This document shows positions 54,700 through 63,785 of a DNA stretch of 64,000 nucleotides, piece by piece (position 1 is the stretch's first letter; each line of letters begins with the position of its first letter). The DNA lies in contig NZ_CP017641.1 of the NCBI RefSeq assembly GCF_001983935.1, positions 620,001 to 684,000 on the forward strand. The letters are read 5' to 3'. This DNA is from Fuerstiella marisgermanici (GTDB lineage Bacteria > Planctomycetota > Planctomycetia > Planctomycetales > Planctomycetaceae). Under the pieces are notes generated by a model. It was not told the DNA's origin. It saw nothing but the letters and a program-made list of their open reading frames with translations, and made no database searches. Both the position numbers and the translations under genes were made by a program.

Positions 54700-55793
54700 T
54701 ATGGCCTGCCTTCAACCTGCGGTGATTCTTCCTCAGACGCAGCCGAGGGACTAATCTGCTTTAACATGCGGAACAAGTCGCTGTCTGTTGTCAAAATCAG
54801 GCGTGTCTCGGAATCCAGAGCGTTCTCATACACTTCCAGCGTTCGTTGAAAGTTGTAGAAGTCACCGGTTGTGCGAATAGCCTTTGCATACGATTCGATA
54901 ATCTCGGCTTCCACTTCGCCTCGCAAGCGTTTGCTCTGCTCTTCGCCTTCACCAAGAATCTTCTCGACCTCAGCTTTGGTTTCGTTGATGATTTCCTGCT
55001 TGCGTCGCTCACCTTCGTTGTGATAGCGAGCCGCGATGGCATCCATGAACGCTTTCAGACGTTCGAACGCTGCCCGCCGCACAGATTCTGCGAAGCCAAT
55101 ATTACTGACTCCCACGTCGATCAACTCAATCCCGCGATCGATGGAAGCCGCGCCCTCCTGACCTCCTTCAGCCTTCAGTTGAGAAACAATACGCTTTCGG
55201 ATCTCCTCCAAAATCTTCTCGCGGCCGACCGTGATTTTTGCCTGGCCTGCCACGGGAGCCGTATCGTCCAAAGCGTCTGTAGCTTCGGCTTCGTTGCCGC
55301 TCGGGACATCCGCGGGCACATCACTGAGACCAAAACTGTATGTGAGTTCCCGGTCTGTGCTGCGTACAACTTCGGACAAGTCGTATGACGTCAGCACGTC
55401 ACGCACGCCTGCTCGTACACGCTGAACAACCTGTTGCTCGGCCAACGCCACGGTGCGCATTTCTTTGATGAACTGTTCTGCATCCGTGATTTTCCAGATC
55501 GCCCAAACCGAAACTTCAACTTTCTTACCGTCCTCCGTCGGCAATGCCTCCAGGATGTCGTGCGCACCGCTGGACCAGAACTGCTGTGTACGAGGAAATC
55601 GGCGGACCTCCTGGATGAACGGAATTTTGAAGTTCAAACCTGGCTCATCGACGCTGTCGACCACCTTGCCGAATTCCAAAACCACGGCTAGTTCGCGTTC
55701 GCTGACTGTAAACATCGAACTGTAAGCGCCGATCGCCGCCAGAATGACGATCACGATGATGGCCGGCCCTTTGACTGAATTGTTAGCAGCCAT
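54699..55793 (-). CDS. hflC: SPFH/prohibitin-family protease modulator HflC
   Basis: A 364-residue SPFH-domain protein. An N-terminal transmembrane helix (IIVIVILAAIGAY) is followed by the SPFH core: VSERELAVVLEFGKVV, EPGLNFKIPFIQEV, VWAIWKITDAEQFI. Next is a coiled coil (RRKQEIINETKAEVEKILGE) and the HflC-like end (YENALDSETRLILTTDSDLF). A roughly 45-residue acidic insert near residues 170-195 is longer than in E. coli HflC. HflC with HflK forms a membrane cage that regulates FtsH. hflK ends 1 base before this start, so the two are coupled. The 1-base overlap with the VanZ-like gene makes a three-gene operon. Confidence 0.9.
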   Translation of the reverse strand: MAANNSVKGPAIIVIVILAAIGAYSSMFTVSERELAVVLEFGKVVDSVDEPGLNFKIPFIQEVRRFPRTQQFWSSGAHDILEALPTEDGKKVEVSVWAIWKITDAEQFIKEMRTVALAEQQVVQRVRAGVRDVLTSYDLSEVVRSTDRELTYSFGLSDVPADVPSGNEAEATDALDDTAPVAGQAKITVGREKILEEIRKRIVSQLKAEGGQEGAASIDRGIELIDVGVSNIGFAESVRRAAFERLKAFMDAIAARYHNEGERRKQEIINETKAEVEKILGEGEEQSKRLRGEVEAEIIESYAKAIRTTGDFYNFQRTLEVYENALDSETRLILTTDSDLFRMLKQISPSAASEEESPQVEGRP

Positions 55794-55794
55794 A

Positions 55795-56778
55795 TCACTT
55801 GCTCCCTTCGCTAAGATTCAACAACGGCAGCAATTGCTGCAGGTCGGAATCAATGATCGTTTTGTTTTCGACGTTGGACATGACTTTTTCCAGAGCTTCC
55901 AGATACAGCCGCTGGCGCGTTTCTTCCGGGGCTTTCGCAAACTGTTCGTACTGAACCATCAAAGCATCAATCTCCCCCTTGACTTCGGAGCGTCGCCGAG
56001 CTGCATAACCTTCGGCTTCCCGAATGGCTTTGTCGCGTTCCGCCTGCGCCTGCGGAAGCAACGTGTTCTTTTCTTTCTGAGCTTCGTTCTCCAGCTTGTC
56101 ACGAGTCTGGTCGGCCTCGTTAATTGCCGCATAGGACGCACGGACCTGTTCGGGCGGCAGCACTCGTTGCAACTGCAGGTTCGTTACGCGAATACCGCAG
56201 TCGTATCGGTCCAATAGCTGCTGAGTCGCTTCGGTTGCCTTAAAGCTGATTTCTTCTCGCTTGCTGGTGAGGACTTCGCCAATCGAATAGTCGCCTACCA
56301 ATCGGTTCATCACTGTGCGGCTGACAGCGGTAATGATGTATTGCAGGAATTGGTCCTGGTCGACCTGATCGCGGTGGAATGTAAACAGGTACTTTTGAGG
56401 ATCAGCCACCTGCCACTGCAACGCCCATTCGACGACGGCCGCATTCAGATCGCCCGTCAGCATGAGCACGTCTTCTTCTTTGACGGCGACCGGCCGGTCT
56501 TCCCCTTCGACTCCGAACGGCAAGCGCAATGTGCGTTCTCGGACTTCGACCTTCAGCACTTCATCCACAAACGGAATGCAAAAATGGAGGCCCATGACGG
56601 ACGTGCTGTGGTACTTTCCGAACCGCAATACCACCGCCTGTTCGCTGGGCTGGACCGTGTACATCGATCGCGTGACAAGCAGTATCACCGCGAGCAGCAG
56701 GAATCCGCCGACGATCAGTTTCGTCGCTTTGACGACGTCCTCGCGGCGGAATTCAATTTGGATTTCGTTGGGAGCCAT
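55795..56778 (-). CDS. hflK: SPFH/prohibitin-family protease modulator HflK
   Basis: A 327-residue partner of HflC. It has an N-terminal transmembrane segment (LIVGGFLLLAVILLVTRSMY), the SPFH core (VQPSEQAVVLRFGKY, MGLHFCIPFVDEV, NAAVVEWALQWQVADPQKYLF), the HflK motif GIRVTNLQLQRVLPPEQVRASY with a following alpha-helical coiled coil (AQKEKNTLLPQAQAERDKAIREA), and a C-terminus rich in leucines. It has no proline-rich N-terminal tail like E. coli HflK. Together with HflC it probably assembles a large membrane ring that controls FtsH. No ftsH gene lies in this window. Confidence 0.9.
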   Translation of the reverse strand: MAPNEIQIEFRREDVVKATKLIVGGFLLLAVILLVTRSMYTVQPSEQAVVLRFGKYHSTSVMGLHFCIPFVDEVLKVEVRERTLRLPFGVEGEDRPVAVKEEDVLMLTGDLNAAVVEWALQWQVADPQKYLFTFHRDQVDQDQFLQYIITAVSRTVMNRLVGDYSIGEVLTSKREEISFKATEATQQLLDRYDCGIRVTNLQLQRVLPPEQVRASYAAINEADQTRDKLENEAQKEKNTLLPQAQAERDKAIREAEGYAARRRSEVKGEIDALMVQYEQFAKAPEETRQRLYLEALEKVMSNVENKTIIDSDLQQLLPLLNLSEGSK

Positions 56779-57235
56779 AACTCATTCACTTTTAAATTTG
56801 CGGAGCAAAGCGCGTGGAATGTCTGACAACGGAACGCACATTCCAACCGTGCTGATCATGAAAACTCGCGGATTTCGGTAGTTTCGAGGTTTCACGCGCC
56901 AGAATTCAGTCACTGTGATTTCTTCTGGAAGACCCACCACGTGAACTGCACCGTACCAATCGCCACCCAACACGCTGCTGTGCAGCTCGCTGCATCTGAC
57001 GTCCGGCACTGAGCAGATGGCACACCTGTACAAGCCATACAACCGTTACTTTTCCGCTATTCGACCGCAGCGCTTTCATCTTTGCTCGTTTTACACGCTT
57101 GCGTATCCAAAGCAACCTGCAGAGTGCCGATCAAATCTCCTGGACTGCCAATCGTTGCACCCCTAGATGGGTTCATATCGCTTGGCGGCGGAAACGTGTG
57201 AGTGCCTTCAGAAATGGAAATTCGGTTGGAACGGA
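56779..57235. other. Divergent region between hflK and the oxidoreductase-like gene
   Basis: 457 bases containing only the doubtful small frame noted above. If that frame is not real, the whole stretch is the divergent promoter region. No RNA gene or hairpin was recognised. Confidence 0.45.
56782..57042 (-). CDS. Possible small protein upstream of hflK
   Basis: An 86-codon open frame whose stop lies 3 bases before the hflK start on the same strand, a spacing typical of an operon. The translation (for example GAVHVVGLPEEITVTEFWRV and STVGMCVPLSDIPRALL) has a balanced composition, but no family is recognised and the N-terminal part is cysteine-rich and less convincing. The start could be further in. 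It may be only a chance open frame. Confidence 0.33.
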   Translation of the reverse strand: MYGLYRCAICSVPDVRCSELHSSVLGGDWYGAVHVVGLPEEITVTEFWRVKPRNYRNPRVFMISTVGMCVPLSDIPRALLRKFKSE

Positions 57236-58210
57236 ATGATGAGCTACGAAATTGCAGTCATAGGAAATGACGAAGCCGCGTTTGAGGTACTGTTTCTTGC
57301 TGCCGCTTCGGGAAAACGGACGGTCGCCATTCTGCCCGAATTAAGGCACTCAGCATGGCTGGTTGGTAAGGCGTTTCGCAGTCTGATTTCCGATCTGCTG
57401 GTCGACCGCACGCCAGCCCGCAAACGCATGTTTGCGACGTCAGGAACGCCTCGCCTGCTGCGCACCCTGGTCGCTCGCGCAGTCGCTCACGAAACGCGAA
57501 CGCACGTTCAAGTCCTGCAGAAACTTGGCGTGGACGTGCTATTGGGAGAAGCTCGCTTTGAATCGCAGAACGACGTGACGGTTGCTCAGGCGGCCGTCAA
57601 TCGACGAGATTCTATGACTTCACGGCACATCGTCATCGGTACGGGCATTCGTCGGACGGCAATGCATCGACCGCTGGGGTTGATGCCGTTTCATCGCCCC
57701 GAAGCCCTGTTTGCAGGTCGCCGTTTGCCGGGTTCAGTCTGCATCGTTGGTGGCAGCGACTTTGGCATTGGCCTTGCATCGCTGGTGGCGTTGTTCGGCG
57801 TCGACACTCGGCTGGTCGCCCGAGAAGACACGGCGTCTGTCGCATTGGAACTGGCTCACGCGGCCGGCGTCCAGATCGGCAATCATCCGTCGGAGATCGG
57901 AATTCGGAACCTGGGCGAACCGTTCTCCAATCTTCGAGCCGACGTCGTTGATTGTCGTCGATCCGTCGGATTCACGCAGCACCTGAACCTGGAAGTCGTG
58001 AATGTCGAACCTGATGAGAACGGGCAACTGTGGTGCGCTGAGAACTTCGAAACCTGGTGCAGCGACATCTTTGGCGTGGGTGACGTCGTTGGCTTTTCTC
58101 CCGATACCGCGCTGGATCCCGTTATTCAGGCAGAACGAGTCATGAATCGGATTGTGCACGCACTGCCACGGCCTCATCTGTCACGACAGTTCGTGGCCGC
58201 ATCAAAGTAG
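57236..58210 (+). CDS. Degenerate FAD/NAD-dependent oxidoreductase-like protein (SthA-related)
   Basis: A 324-residue protein related to the soluble transhydrogenase/disulfide reductase group. It keeps the second dinucleotide fold (VCIVGGSDFGIGLASLVALFGVDTRLV) and the FAD-tail motif IFGVGDVVGF followed by a helix equivalent to the substrate-interface start. The first Rossmann glycine motif is altered (VIGNDEAAFEV in place of GxGxxG). The redox cysteine pair is absent, as is the usual C-terminal dimerisation domain (SthA is about 465 residues). It starts at ATG 57236 or 57239, directly before the first strand. It may bind NAD but seems unable to act as a normal flavoenzyme. Role unknown. Confidence 0.66.
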   Translation: MMSYEIAVIGNDEAAFEVLFLAAASGKRTVAILPELRHSAWLVGKAFRSLISDLLVDRTPARKRMFATSGTPRLLRTLVARAVAHETRTHVQVLQKLGVDVLLGEARFESQNDVTVAQAAVNRRDSMTSRHIVIGTGIRRTAMHRPLGLMPFHRPEALFAGRRLPGSVCIVGGSDFGIGLASLVALFGVDTRLVAREDTASVALELAHAAGVQIGNHPSEIGIRNLGEPFSNLRADVVDCRRSVGFTQHLNLEVVNVEPDENGQLWCAENFETWCSDIFGVGDVVGFSPDTALDPVIQAERVMNRIVHALPRPHLSRQFVAASK

Positions 58211-58315
58211 CCTGATTGCAGTGTCACCGGATTGTGAAGCCCGTCACCCCAGCATTGGCATCGCGAAAACTGTTGCGTAGATCGTTCTGAACCTTGCACT
58301 TTGACAATAAACGGA

Positions 58316-59257
58316 TCAGTTGACGTCGGCCAGTTCCCAGAAGTCGTTCGGCGGCGGAGCATTGAAAGTCAGCGGCATCTGCAGGATCGGATGCTGAAAA
58401 GTCAATTGGCACGCGTGCAAAGCATGTCGTCTCTCCGGTTCAGTGTCTTCAATTTCGGAAGGGCGACGAATACAACCGTTCGCAGCGTAGTATTCGTCGC
58501 CCAAAACCGGATGCCCGACCGCTGCCAGATGCACGCGGATCTGGTGATTCCGGCCGGTCAGCAGACGGCACTCAATCAGTGAGTGCGTGCCATGCCGGGC
58601 CTTCACCATAGCTTCTGTTTTTGCATGTCGCGGTCGTCGAGCGTCCGGCCGAGCGGACATCAGAATGCTGTCGCCGCCGGGATGTTGTCCGATGGGCAGG
58701 TCGATGGTGAGCCGTTCGAAGGTCGGGCATCCTTCAACCAGTGCATGGTAGGTTTTGGTGGGCCGCCCTCGCTGAAAGTCGATCGAAAGCAGGCGATGCG
58801 ACAGGTGGTCTTTGGTGACAACCAGCAAACCGCTCGTCATACGATCGAGGCGATGCACGATCCCTGGCCGCAACAGACCTTTGAATTTCGCTTGCGAATC
58901 CAGGTGTCGCTGCAACGAATTGATCAACGTGCCTCCGCGGAAATTTCCGACCGGATGCACGATAAGCCCTGCCGGTTTGTTGACCACGATCAGCCACGGA
59001 TCTTCGTAGACAATTGCGAACGCATCATCTGACGGGGGCAACAGTTTGTCGGGCGGTTCGACCAGCCGGATCGCCACGCGTTCGTCACGATAGACGCGAT
59101 GATCCGGCTCGGCCGTGACGCCATTTACCCAGACCAAGCCCGCGCACACCATTCGATGCAGCCGCCACGGGGTGTAGTTCCGCAGTTGCCGAGCCAGAAA
59201 CGTGTCGATCCGCACGCCGGAAAGGTAGGGCTCAACAATAAACAGAAACTGATTCAC
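58316..59257 (-). CDS. RluA-family 23S rRNA/tRNA pseudouridine synthase
   Basis: A 313-residue enzyme that isomerises uridine to pseudouridine in RNA. The N-terminal S4-like domain (RIDTFLARQLRNYTPWRLHRMV, GLVWVNGV) is followed by the catalytic core: VVNKPAGLIVHP, GIVHRLDRMTSGLLVV with the catalytic aspartate, and LLTGRNHQIRVHLAAVGHPVLGDEYY. The start is a GTG (59257) with no obvious RBS. The RluD/RluC-type layout suggests a large-subunit rRNA target, but the exact site cannot be read from sequence. Convergent with the oxidoreductase-like gene. Confidence 0.93.
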   Translation of the reverse strand: MNQFLFIVEPYLSGVRIDTFLARQLRNYTPWRLHRMVCAGLVWVNGVTAEPDHRVYRDERVAIRLVEPPDKLLPPSDDAFAIVYEDPWLIVVNKPAGLIVHPVGNFRGGTLINSLQRHLDSQAKFKGLLRPGIVHRLDRMTSGLLVVTKDHLSHRLLSIDFQRGRPTKTYHALVEGCPTFERLTIDLPIGQHPGGDSILMSARPDARRPRHAKTEAMVKARHGTHSLIECRLLTGRNHQIRVHLAAVGHPVLGDEYYAANGCIRRPSEIEDTEPERRHALHACQLTFQHPILQMPLTFNAPPPNDFWELADVN

Positions 59258-59310
59258 TTACGGTGACAATGGGAGCGGAATGAAATGCGGCGGGCGGCCT
59301 CTAATCCTGC

Positions 59311-60681
59311 CTACATGTTAATCGAATATTCCTTGCGGCTTTCTCGGCTAAGAAACGAGTTCGCCTGATCGTCGCCGATGATTTCGCGTTTCTTCGGATC
59401 CCATTTAAGTTCGCGATCCAGCCGCATCGCGATGTTCGACAGGTGACAGATTTCCAGCATGCGGTTGTGCGACCACACGTCAGAAATTGGCTGCTTGCGA
59501 GAGTTCATGCCCTCGATGAAGTTGGCCGTGTGATTGGCGCTGACTGGTCCGCCATAGACTTCTTCGATGGCATTGTCCGGCAGCGGATTGTCCGCCAGGT
59601 CTTCAACCGGCTTGCCAACGATTTTGCCACGGTTGACGAAGAAGCGGCCTTTCGAACCTTCAAACATGATGCCGTTGTCACCTTCACTCTTGATCACCAT
59701 TTCCACGTCATTGGGCATCGCCACGCTGATCTCAAACGCCGTGGCGGCATTATATTGATCGTTCACAACTGGATGGCCGTCTTTGTATTCGACGGGCAGT
59801 GTGAACTTCGTCGGCGTGATTTTACTCGGCCCGGTGTCGGTCGCGCCCAGCGCCCAACAGGCAATGTCCACATGATGAGCTCCCCAGTCGGTGAGCTTGC
59901 CGCCGGAATATTCATGCCAGTTACGAAACGAGTAGTGGCAATTGCTGTAGAGTGGAACGCCACCACCATAGCCTTCGCGCAGCTCCGGAAGAGCTCGATA
60001 GTCAACTTTGGGAGCTGGTCCCAACCACATGTCCCAATCAATTTGTTCAGGCACCGGTGCCACGGGAATCACGGGTGACGCGATCATTCCATTGATGCCG
60101 CAGGTCACCTTCTTAACGGTGCCGATTCGTCCATGCTTGACCAGGGCCACGGCCTGTAGAAACCGCTGCTGTGATTCCGAGCGTTGCATCGTGCCAACCT
60201 GGAACACGCGGCCTGTTTGCTTCACGACCTTTTCGATTAACTTGCCTTCGTCGATGGTCAGCGTCAGCGGCTTTTCGCAGTAAACGTCTTTGCCAGCCAG
60301 CATCGCTTCAACGGCGATCTTTGTGTGCCAGTGATCCGGTGTGGCAATCATGACAGCGTCGATATCATCGCGGTCAAGAATTTTGCGGTAGTCTTTGTAG
60401 GCGTCCGGTTTTTTCTTTTGAGCCTTCTCTGTCTTACTGACGTTCTCGGCCAATACGTTTGCATCAGCATCGGCAAGAGCCGCGAAGTCGGCGAACTTGA
60501 ACGACTTCGACGTGATCGTCCATCCCTGGTTTCGCAGACCAATGGTGGCAAACACGGGACGGTCGTTCGGTGACCGGTACCCGAACGCTCGGTTAGCCGA
60601 AGGAGCAAGGATCGTAGCCGCTCCGGCCGCTGCAACATTCTGAAGGAAACGCCGACGGCTGGGTTGATGAGATGTGGACAT
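59311..60681 (-). CDS. Tat-exported Gfo/Idh/MocA-family oxidoreductase
   Basis: A 456-residue protein with a twin-arginine signal (SRRRFLQNVAAAGAATILA). The NAD(P)-binding domain shows FATIGLRNQGW instead of the strict GxGxxG, then the family hallmarks DAVMIATPDHWHTKIAVEAMLAGKDVYCEKPLTLTIDEG, with the EKP lysine. The C-terminal alpha/beta domain includes DWGAHHVDIACWALG. Planctomycetes have many such exported paralogues, often associated with sugar modification; the substrate is unknown. The altered glycine motif is common among these exported members and may reflect a tightly bound cofactor inserted before Tat export. It stands alone. Confidence 0.9.
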   Translation of the reverse strand: MSTSHQPSRRRFLQNVAAAGAATILAPSANRAFGYRSPNDRPVFATIGLRNQGWTITSKSFKFADFAALADADANVLAENVSKTEKAQKKKPDAYKDYRKILDRDDIDAVMIATPDHWHTKIAVEAMLAGKDVYCEKPLTLTIDEGKLIEKVVKQTGRVFQVGTMQRSESQQRFLQAVALVKHGRIGTVKKVTCGINGMIASPVIPVAPVPEQIDWDMWLGPAPKVDYRALPELREGYGGGVPLYSNCHYSFRNWHEYSGGKLTDWGAHHVDIACWALGATDTGPSKITPTKFTLPVEYKDGHPVVNDQYNAATAFEISVAMPNDVEMVIKSEGDNGIMFEGSKGRFFVNRGKIVGKPVEDLADNPLPDNAIEEVYGGPVSANHTANFIEGMNSRKQPISDVWSHNRMLEICHLSNIAMRLDRELKWDPKKREIIGDDQANSFLSRESRKEYSINM

Positions 60682-61268
60682 GTGGAATTATCCTGGTTGA
60701 GTTCGCCTGAATGGTTCAGAATGAACCTGTGAAAATGCAATGGGCTCTTAGCGCACACGACACGCCTTGGCGGCGTAAAGGGAAAGTGCTTACGCCGAGC
60801 CCGCAAAGTGCGACATGTTTGCCCTGAATTGAATGATAACCGGATTTCCTGGCCAAATACAAAGCGTTGAGAGCCCCAACGCAAGAATCAGCTGCTTCTT
60901 ACACGCCTTTTACGCGTCCAATACGCTGTGGCGGTCGGAATATTTCGCTGCCCCCAACCCGCCAACAGGATTGAAACCTACCACCACGTCGCGACACTAA
61001 GTTCCCGCACCGCCCGAATTCGAAAGGACGTTGGATGGTCTTTCGCTGGCAATTAACCTGCGATTTCCTGGCCGCCCAAACAGATTCGATGCCGTTCGAC
61101 GCCTGCTCACGGAAGACGGCGCTGGTGGCATCGCCGGCGGTCCACTAACCTTCCCGGCTGGGCGGACTGATCGTTTTGAGTTCGGCGCTGTGCAAAGCCA
61201 GGCGGACTTTATCCACCAACGTCCTCAACCCCAAATTCGGCTAACAACTTACCTGCGGCCAATACTTA
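60682..61268. other. 587-base region without recognised gene
   Basis: Between the divergent Gfo/Idh gene and the UMP-CMP-kinase-like gene. Open frames inside are short and not convincing. No tRNA, repeat or terminator was recognised. It presumably contains both promoters, and may include remnants of older sequence. Confidence 0.45.
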
Positions 61269-62315
61269 ATGAGTGACACGAACGTGAAGACAGACGAACT
61301 TAAGCCGAACACGTTTTTTATTGAAGTGACCGGGGCTGGCTTGCCTGAAGTGGATGGGTTGTTCGTTCCTTCGACGGCGCCTCCAGCCGAATCGGAATCG
61401 GGAACGGTATCGAGCCCTGGCTACTGGAACGGCAGGATGGCGTGGGATCGTGCTGATGGTTTGTCTGCCAGAAGCCCGGCGCTGTCGTATTCGAATAGTT
61501 ACCAGTCGTGGAGAATATGCCGTCTGGATGGTCATCTCGCCTACGATGCCACGTGTGACGATGAAATGCCGCCGACGGACAGAGAATGGCACACCTACAA
61601 GAAGGGAGTTGCGCCTGCACCGAAAGTCGTCCTTCACCATTTTGACCCAAGACTGCCCTGTCCGAAGCCCAACGTTATTTTTGTTCTTGGCGGGCCTGGA
61701 ACAGGCAAAGGCACGATGTGTGAACTCGCCGAATCGCAGCTTGGCTGGGTGCACTTGTCGACCGGCGATCTATTGCGTGCTGACCGACAAAAGGGGGGCT
61801 CGACAGCGGCAGCGATTGAAGAATCCATTTCTGCCGGCCAATTGGTCCCGAACGAAATCGTGGTGAGGCTGCTGAAGGACGCGATGGAGACGACGACCAG
61901 AACAACAGGAAGGAACAACTTCCTGCTGGACGGCTTTCCTCGGTCGCTCACGAATCTGGAGGGCTGGCACGAAATGTTTGGACGGGATGCTGAGTTACCT
62001 CGGATGCTGTACTTTGAGTGTCCTTTCGAGGTTCTGGAAAAGCGAATTCTGGCCCGTGCCAAGTACACCGGACGAAGCGACGACAACGTTGAGAGCATGA
62101 AGCTAAGGTTCGACACGTTTAAGTCGGAAACATTGCCGACTGTTGAGTTATTCCGAAGCAAAGGCCGATGCGTTGAGATCGATACGAGTCAGGATCGACA
62201 GACCGTCTACGCGCTCGTCGCCAGCAATCTCGCTGAGTACACCGATCAGAAACTCGCCGCTCAACCGCTTTCTGAGAGAGCAGAAATGTTGCTCGGCCTG
62301 CGACCATATTCGTGA
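61269..62315 (+). CDS. Eukaryote-type UMP-CMP kinase with extra N-terminal domain
   Basis: A 348-residue nucleoside-monophosphate kinase. Residues about 134-330 match eukaryotic UMP-CMP kinase (CMPK1): IFVLGGPGTGKGT (P-loop G141-T149), VHLSTGDLLRAD, NNFLLDGFPRSLTNLEGWHEM, a short LID and GRSDDNVESMKLRF. The bacterial CMP kinase (Cmk) and UMP kinase (PyrH) are different families. The N-terminal 130 residues form a separate domain (FFIEVTGAGLPEVDGLFVPS, SYSNSYQSWRICRLDGHLAY, PPTDREWHTYKKGV) that resembles a G-A-G/xDG module seen by memory in protist and algal proteins. The start is ATG 61269. A eukaryotic origin by transfer is inferred. It stands alone. Confidence 0.85.
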   Translation: MSDTNVKTDELKPNTFFIEVTGAGLPEVDGLFVPSTAPPAESESGTVSSPGYWNGRMAWDRADGLSARSPALSYSNSYQSWRICRLDGHLAYDATCDDEMPPTDREWHTYKKGVAPAPKVVLHHFDPRLPCPKPNVIFVLGGPGTGKGTMCELAESQLGWVHLSTGDLLRADRQKGGSTAAAIEESISAGQLVPNEIVVRLLKDAMETTTRTTGRNNFLLDGFPRSLTNLEGWHEMFGRDAELPRMLYFECPFEVLEKRILARAKYTGRSDDNVESMKLRFDTFKSETLPTVELFRSKGRCVEIDTSQDRQTVYALVASNLAEYTDQKLAAQPLSERAEMLLGLRPYS

Positions 62316-62579
62316 ATGTCTATCCGTTGATTCGAGGCGCGGCTTTGCGAACCAATGGGTGAGCCGGATGGCGGACGACCAGGCGGACGATCAGATTGCT
62401 GAACAGATATCTCGCAACGCGATCGCATAGCGGACAGAATTCGCGGGGTTGGAAGGATTCGATCATGGAATCTGCTGCCCACATCCGTGTTTTTGGGGGA
62501 ATTTGTGGCTGAAGCCGCGGTGGCTGTTTAGTCTGTGGCTTCGATTATTCTTTCTTCTGCTTTCCGGAATCAGCCGACC

Positions 62580-63785
62580 ATGAAACTTCGCTTCCGCCTG
62601 AACTCGTTCATCCTCGCCGCATTGATTTTGCCGAGCAACTTGATAGCTCAGGACACCCCGCCTGCGACCACGGATGCAGCCGCGGCGTCGGAAAAAGAAG
62701 TTCCTCAGGATGCTGCTGAGAAAAAGACGTCTGGTAAACCTAAAAAGGCGGATTCAAAAAAACGCAAGTCTAAGACGATGGTCGTGCTACCGGGCAAGGG
62801 ACCAGCGTTCACTGAGCCTCCAACCGACGATCTCAATTTTGACTTGATGGGTGAATTTATCGGCCCAATTTCGACAGGTCAAGAAAACGAATACGAATCG
62901 CTCGGCTTGCAGATTCGCCCGCTTGCCGACAACAGTTTTCAGGCGATCGCATACTTTGGTGGCCTACCTGGTCAACAGAAGCATCGCAGCGAAATGGTGC
63001 GAATGATCGGCCAACGTTCGGACGACTTCCTGATTCTGTCCGGAGGACCGTGGGCGATTATTGTGGAGAAGTCCGGCTGCCTGATTATCGACCGCAAGGG
63101 ACAGCAGTTGGGGCGTTTGGAACGAATCGAACGCGTTAGCCCTACCTTGCACGCCAAAGCTCCCGCAGGTGCAGTTGTTATGTTTGACGGATCGGGCGTC
63201 GATCAGTTTTCCAACGCCAAAATGAGCGAAGAAGGTCTGTTGCTGGAGGGATCTGATTTCAAGCCAATGTTCCAGGACTTTAATCTTCACGTCGAGTTCC
63301 GGTTGCCTTATATGCCTCAGGCCGACGGGCAGCAACGTGGCAACAGCGGACTTTATTTGCAGAGTCGATACGAGTGCCAGATTTTGGACTCCTTCGGCAC
63401 GGAAACAATGATCAACGGAATGGGGGCTTTGTATCAAACGAAGAAGCCTGAATTGAACATGAGCTTTCCACCGCTTGTCTGGCAAACTTACGATGTGCAA
63501 TTCACAGCCCCGCGCTGGTCATCAGACGGGGCGAAGATTCGCGACGCTCACATCACGTCGTGGGTGAACGGTGTCAAAGTTCAGGACAACGTGGCTCTTC
63601 CGAACAAGACGGGGGCCGGCAAGGCTGAAGAACCGTTGCTACTTCCTATTCGTCTGCAAAACCATGGCGACCCTGTGCGTTTTCGAAACATCTGGGTCAT
63701 TGACCGGGGCCTAACGGTGGCTGATGAATTCCCCGTGTTGTCGCCGAAAGAGGCAGAGACGGAGAAGAAAGCCGCTGAGAAATAG
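62580..63785 (+). CDS. Exported DUF1080 (3-keto-disaccharide hydrolase-like) protein
   Basis: A 401-residue exported protein (ATG 62580; signal peptide ending LIAQ). A lysine-rich low-complexity linker occupies residues about 30-65. The rest contains a sandwich with LGLQIRPLADNSFQAIAYFGGLPGQ and then the DUF1080 domain: FNLHVEFRLPYMPQ, GNSGLYLQSRYECQILDSFG, WQTYDVQFTAPRW, TSWVNGVKVQDNV and PIRLQNHGDPVRFRNIWV. The last four are family hallmarks. DUF1080 has been linked to hydrolysis of 3-keto-glycosides; the exact substrate here is unknown. It lies after a 264-base gap. No further gene is seen before the window end. Confidence 0.88.
   Translation: MKLRFRLNSFILAALILPSNLIAQDTPPATTDAAAASEKEVPQDAAEKKTSGKPKKADSKKRKSKTMVVLPGKGPAFTEPPTDDLNFDLMGEFIGPISTGQENEYESLGLQIRPLADNSFQAIAYFGGLPGQQKHRSEMVRMIGQRSDDFLILSGGPWAIIVEKSGCLIIDRKGQQLGRLERIERVSPTLHAKAPAGAVVMFDGSGVDQFSNAKMSEEGLLLEGSDFKPMFQDFNLHVEFRLPYMPQADGQQRGNSGLYLQSRYECQILDSFGTETMINGMGALYQTKKPELNMSFPPLVWQTYDVQFTAPRWSSDGAKIRDAHITSWVNGVKVQDNVALPNKTGAGKAEEPLLLPIRLQNHGDPVRFRNIWVIDRGLTVADEFPVLSPKEAETEKKAAEK

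Noticed and set aside
61031-61276. 81-codon plus-strand frame before the kinase gene
   Set aside because: It overlaps the kinase start, has no recognisable domain or RBS, and its composition looks like non-coding GC-rich sequence.
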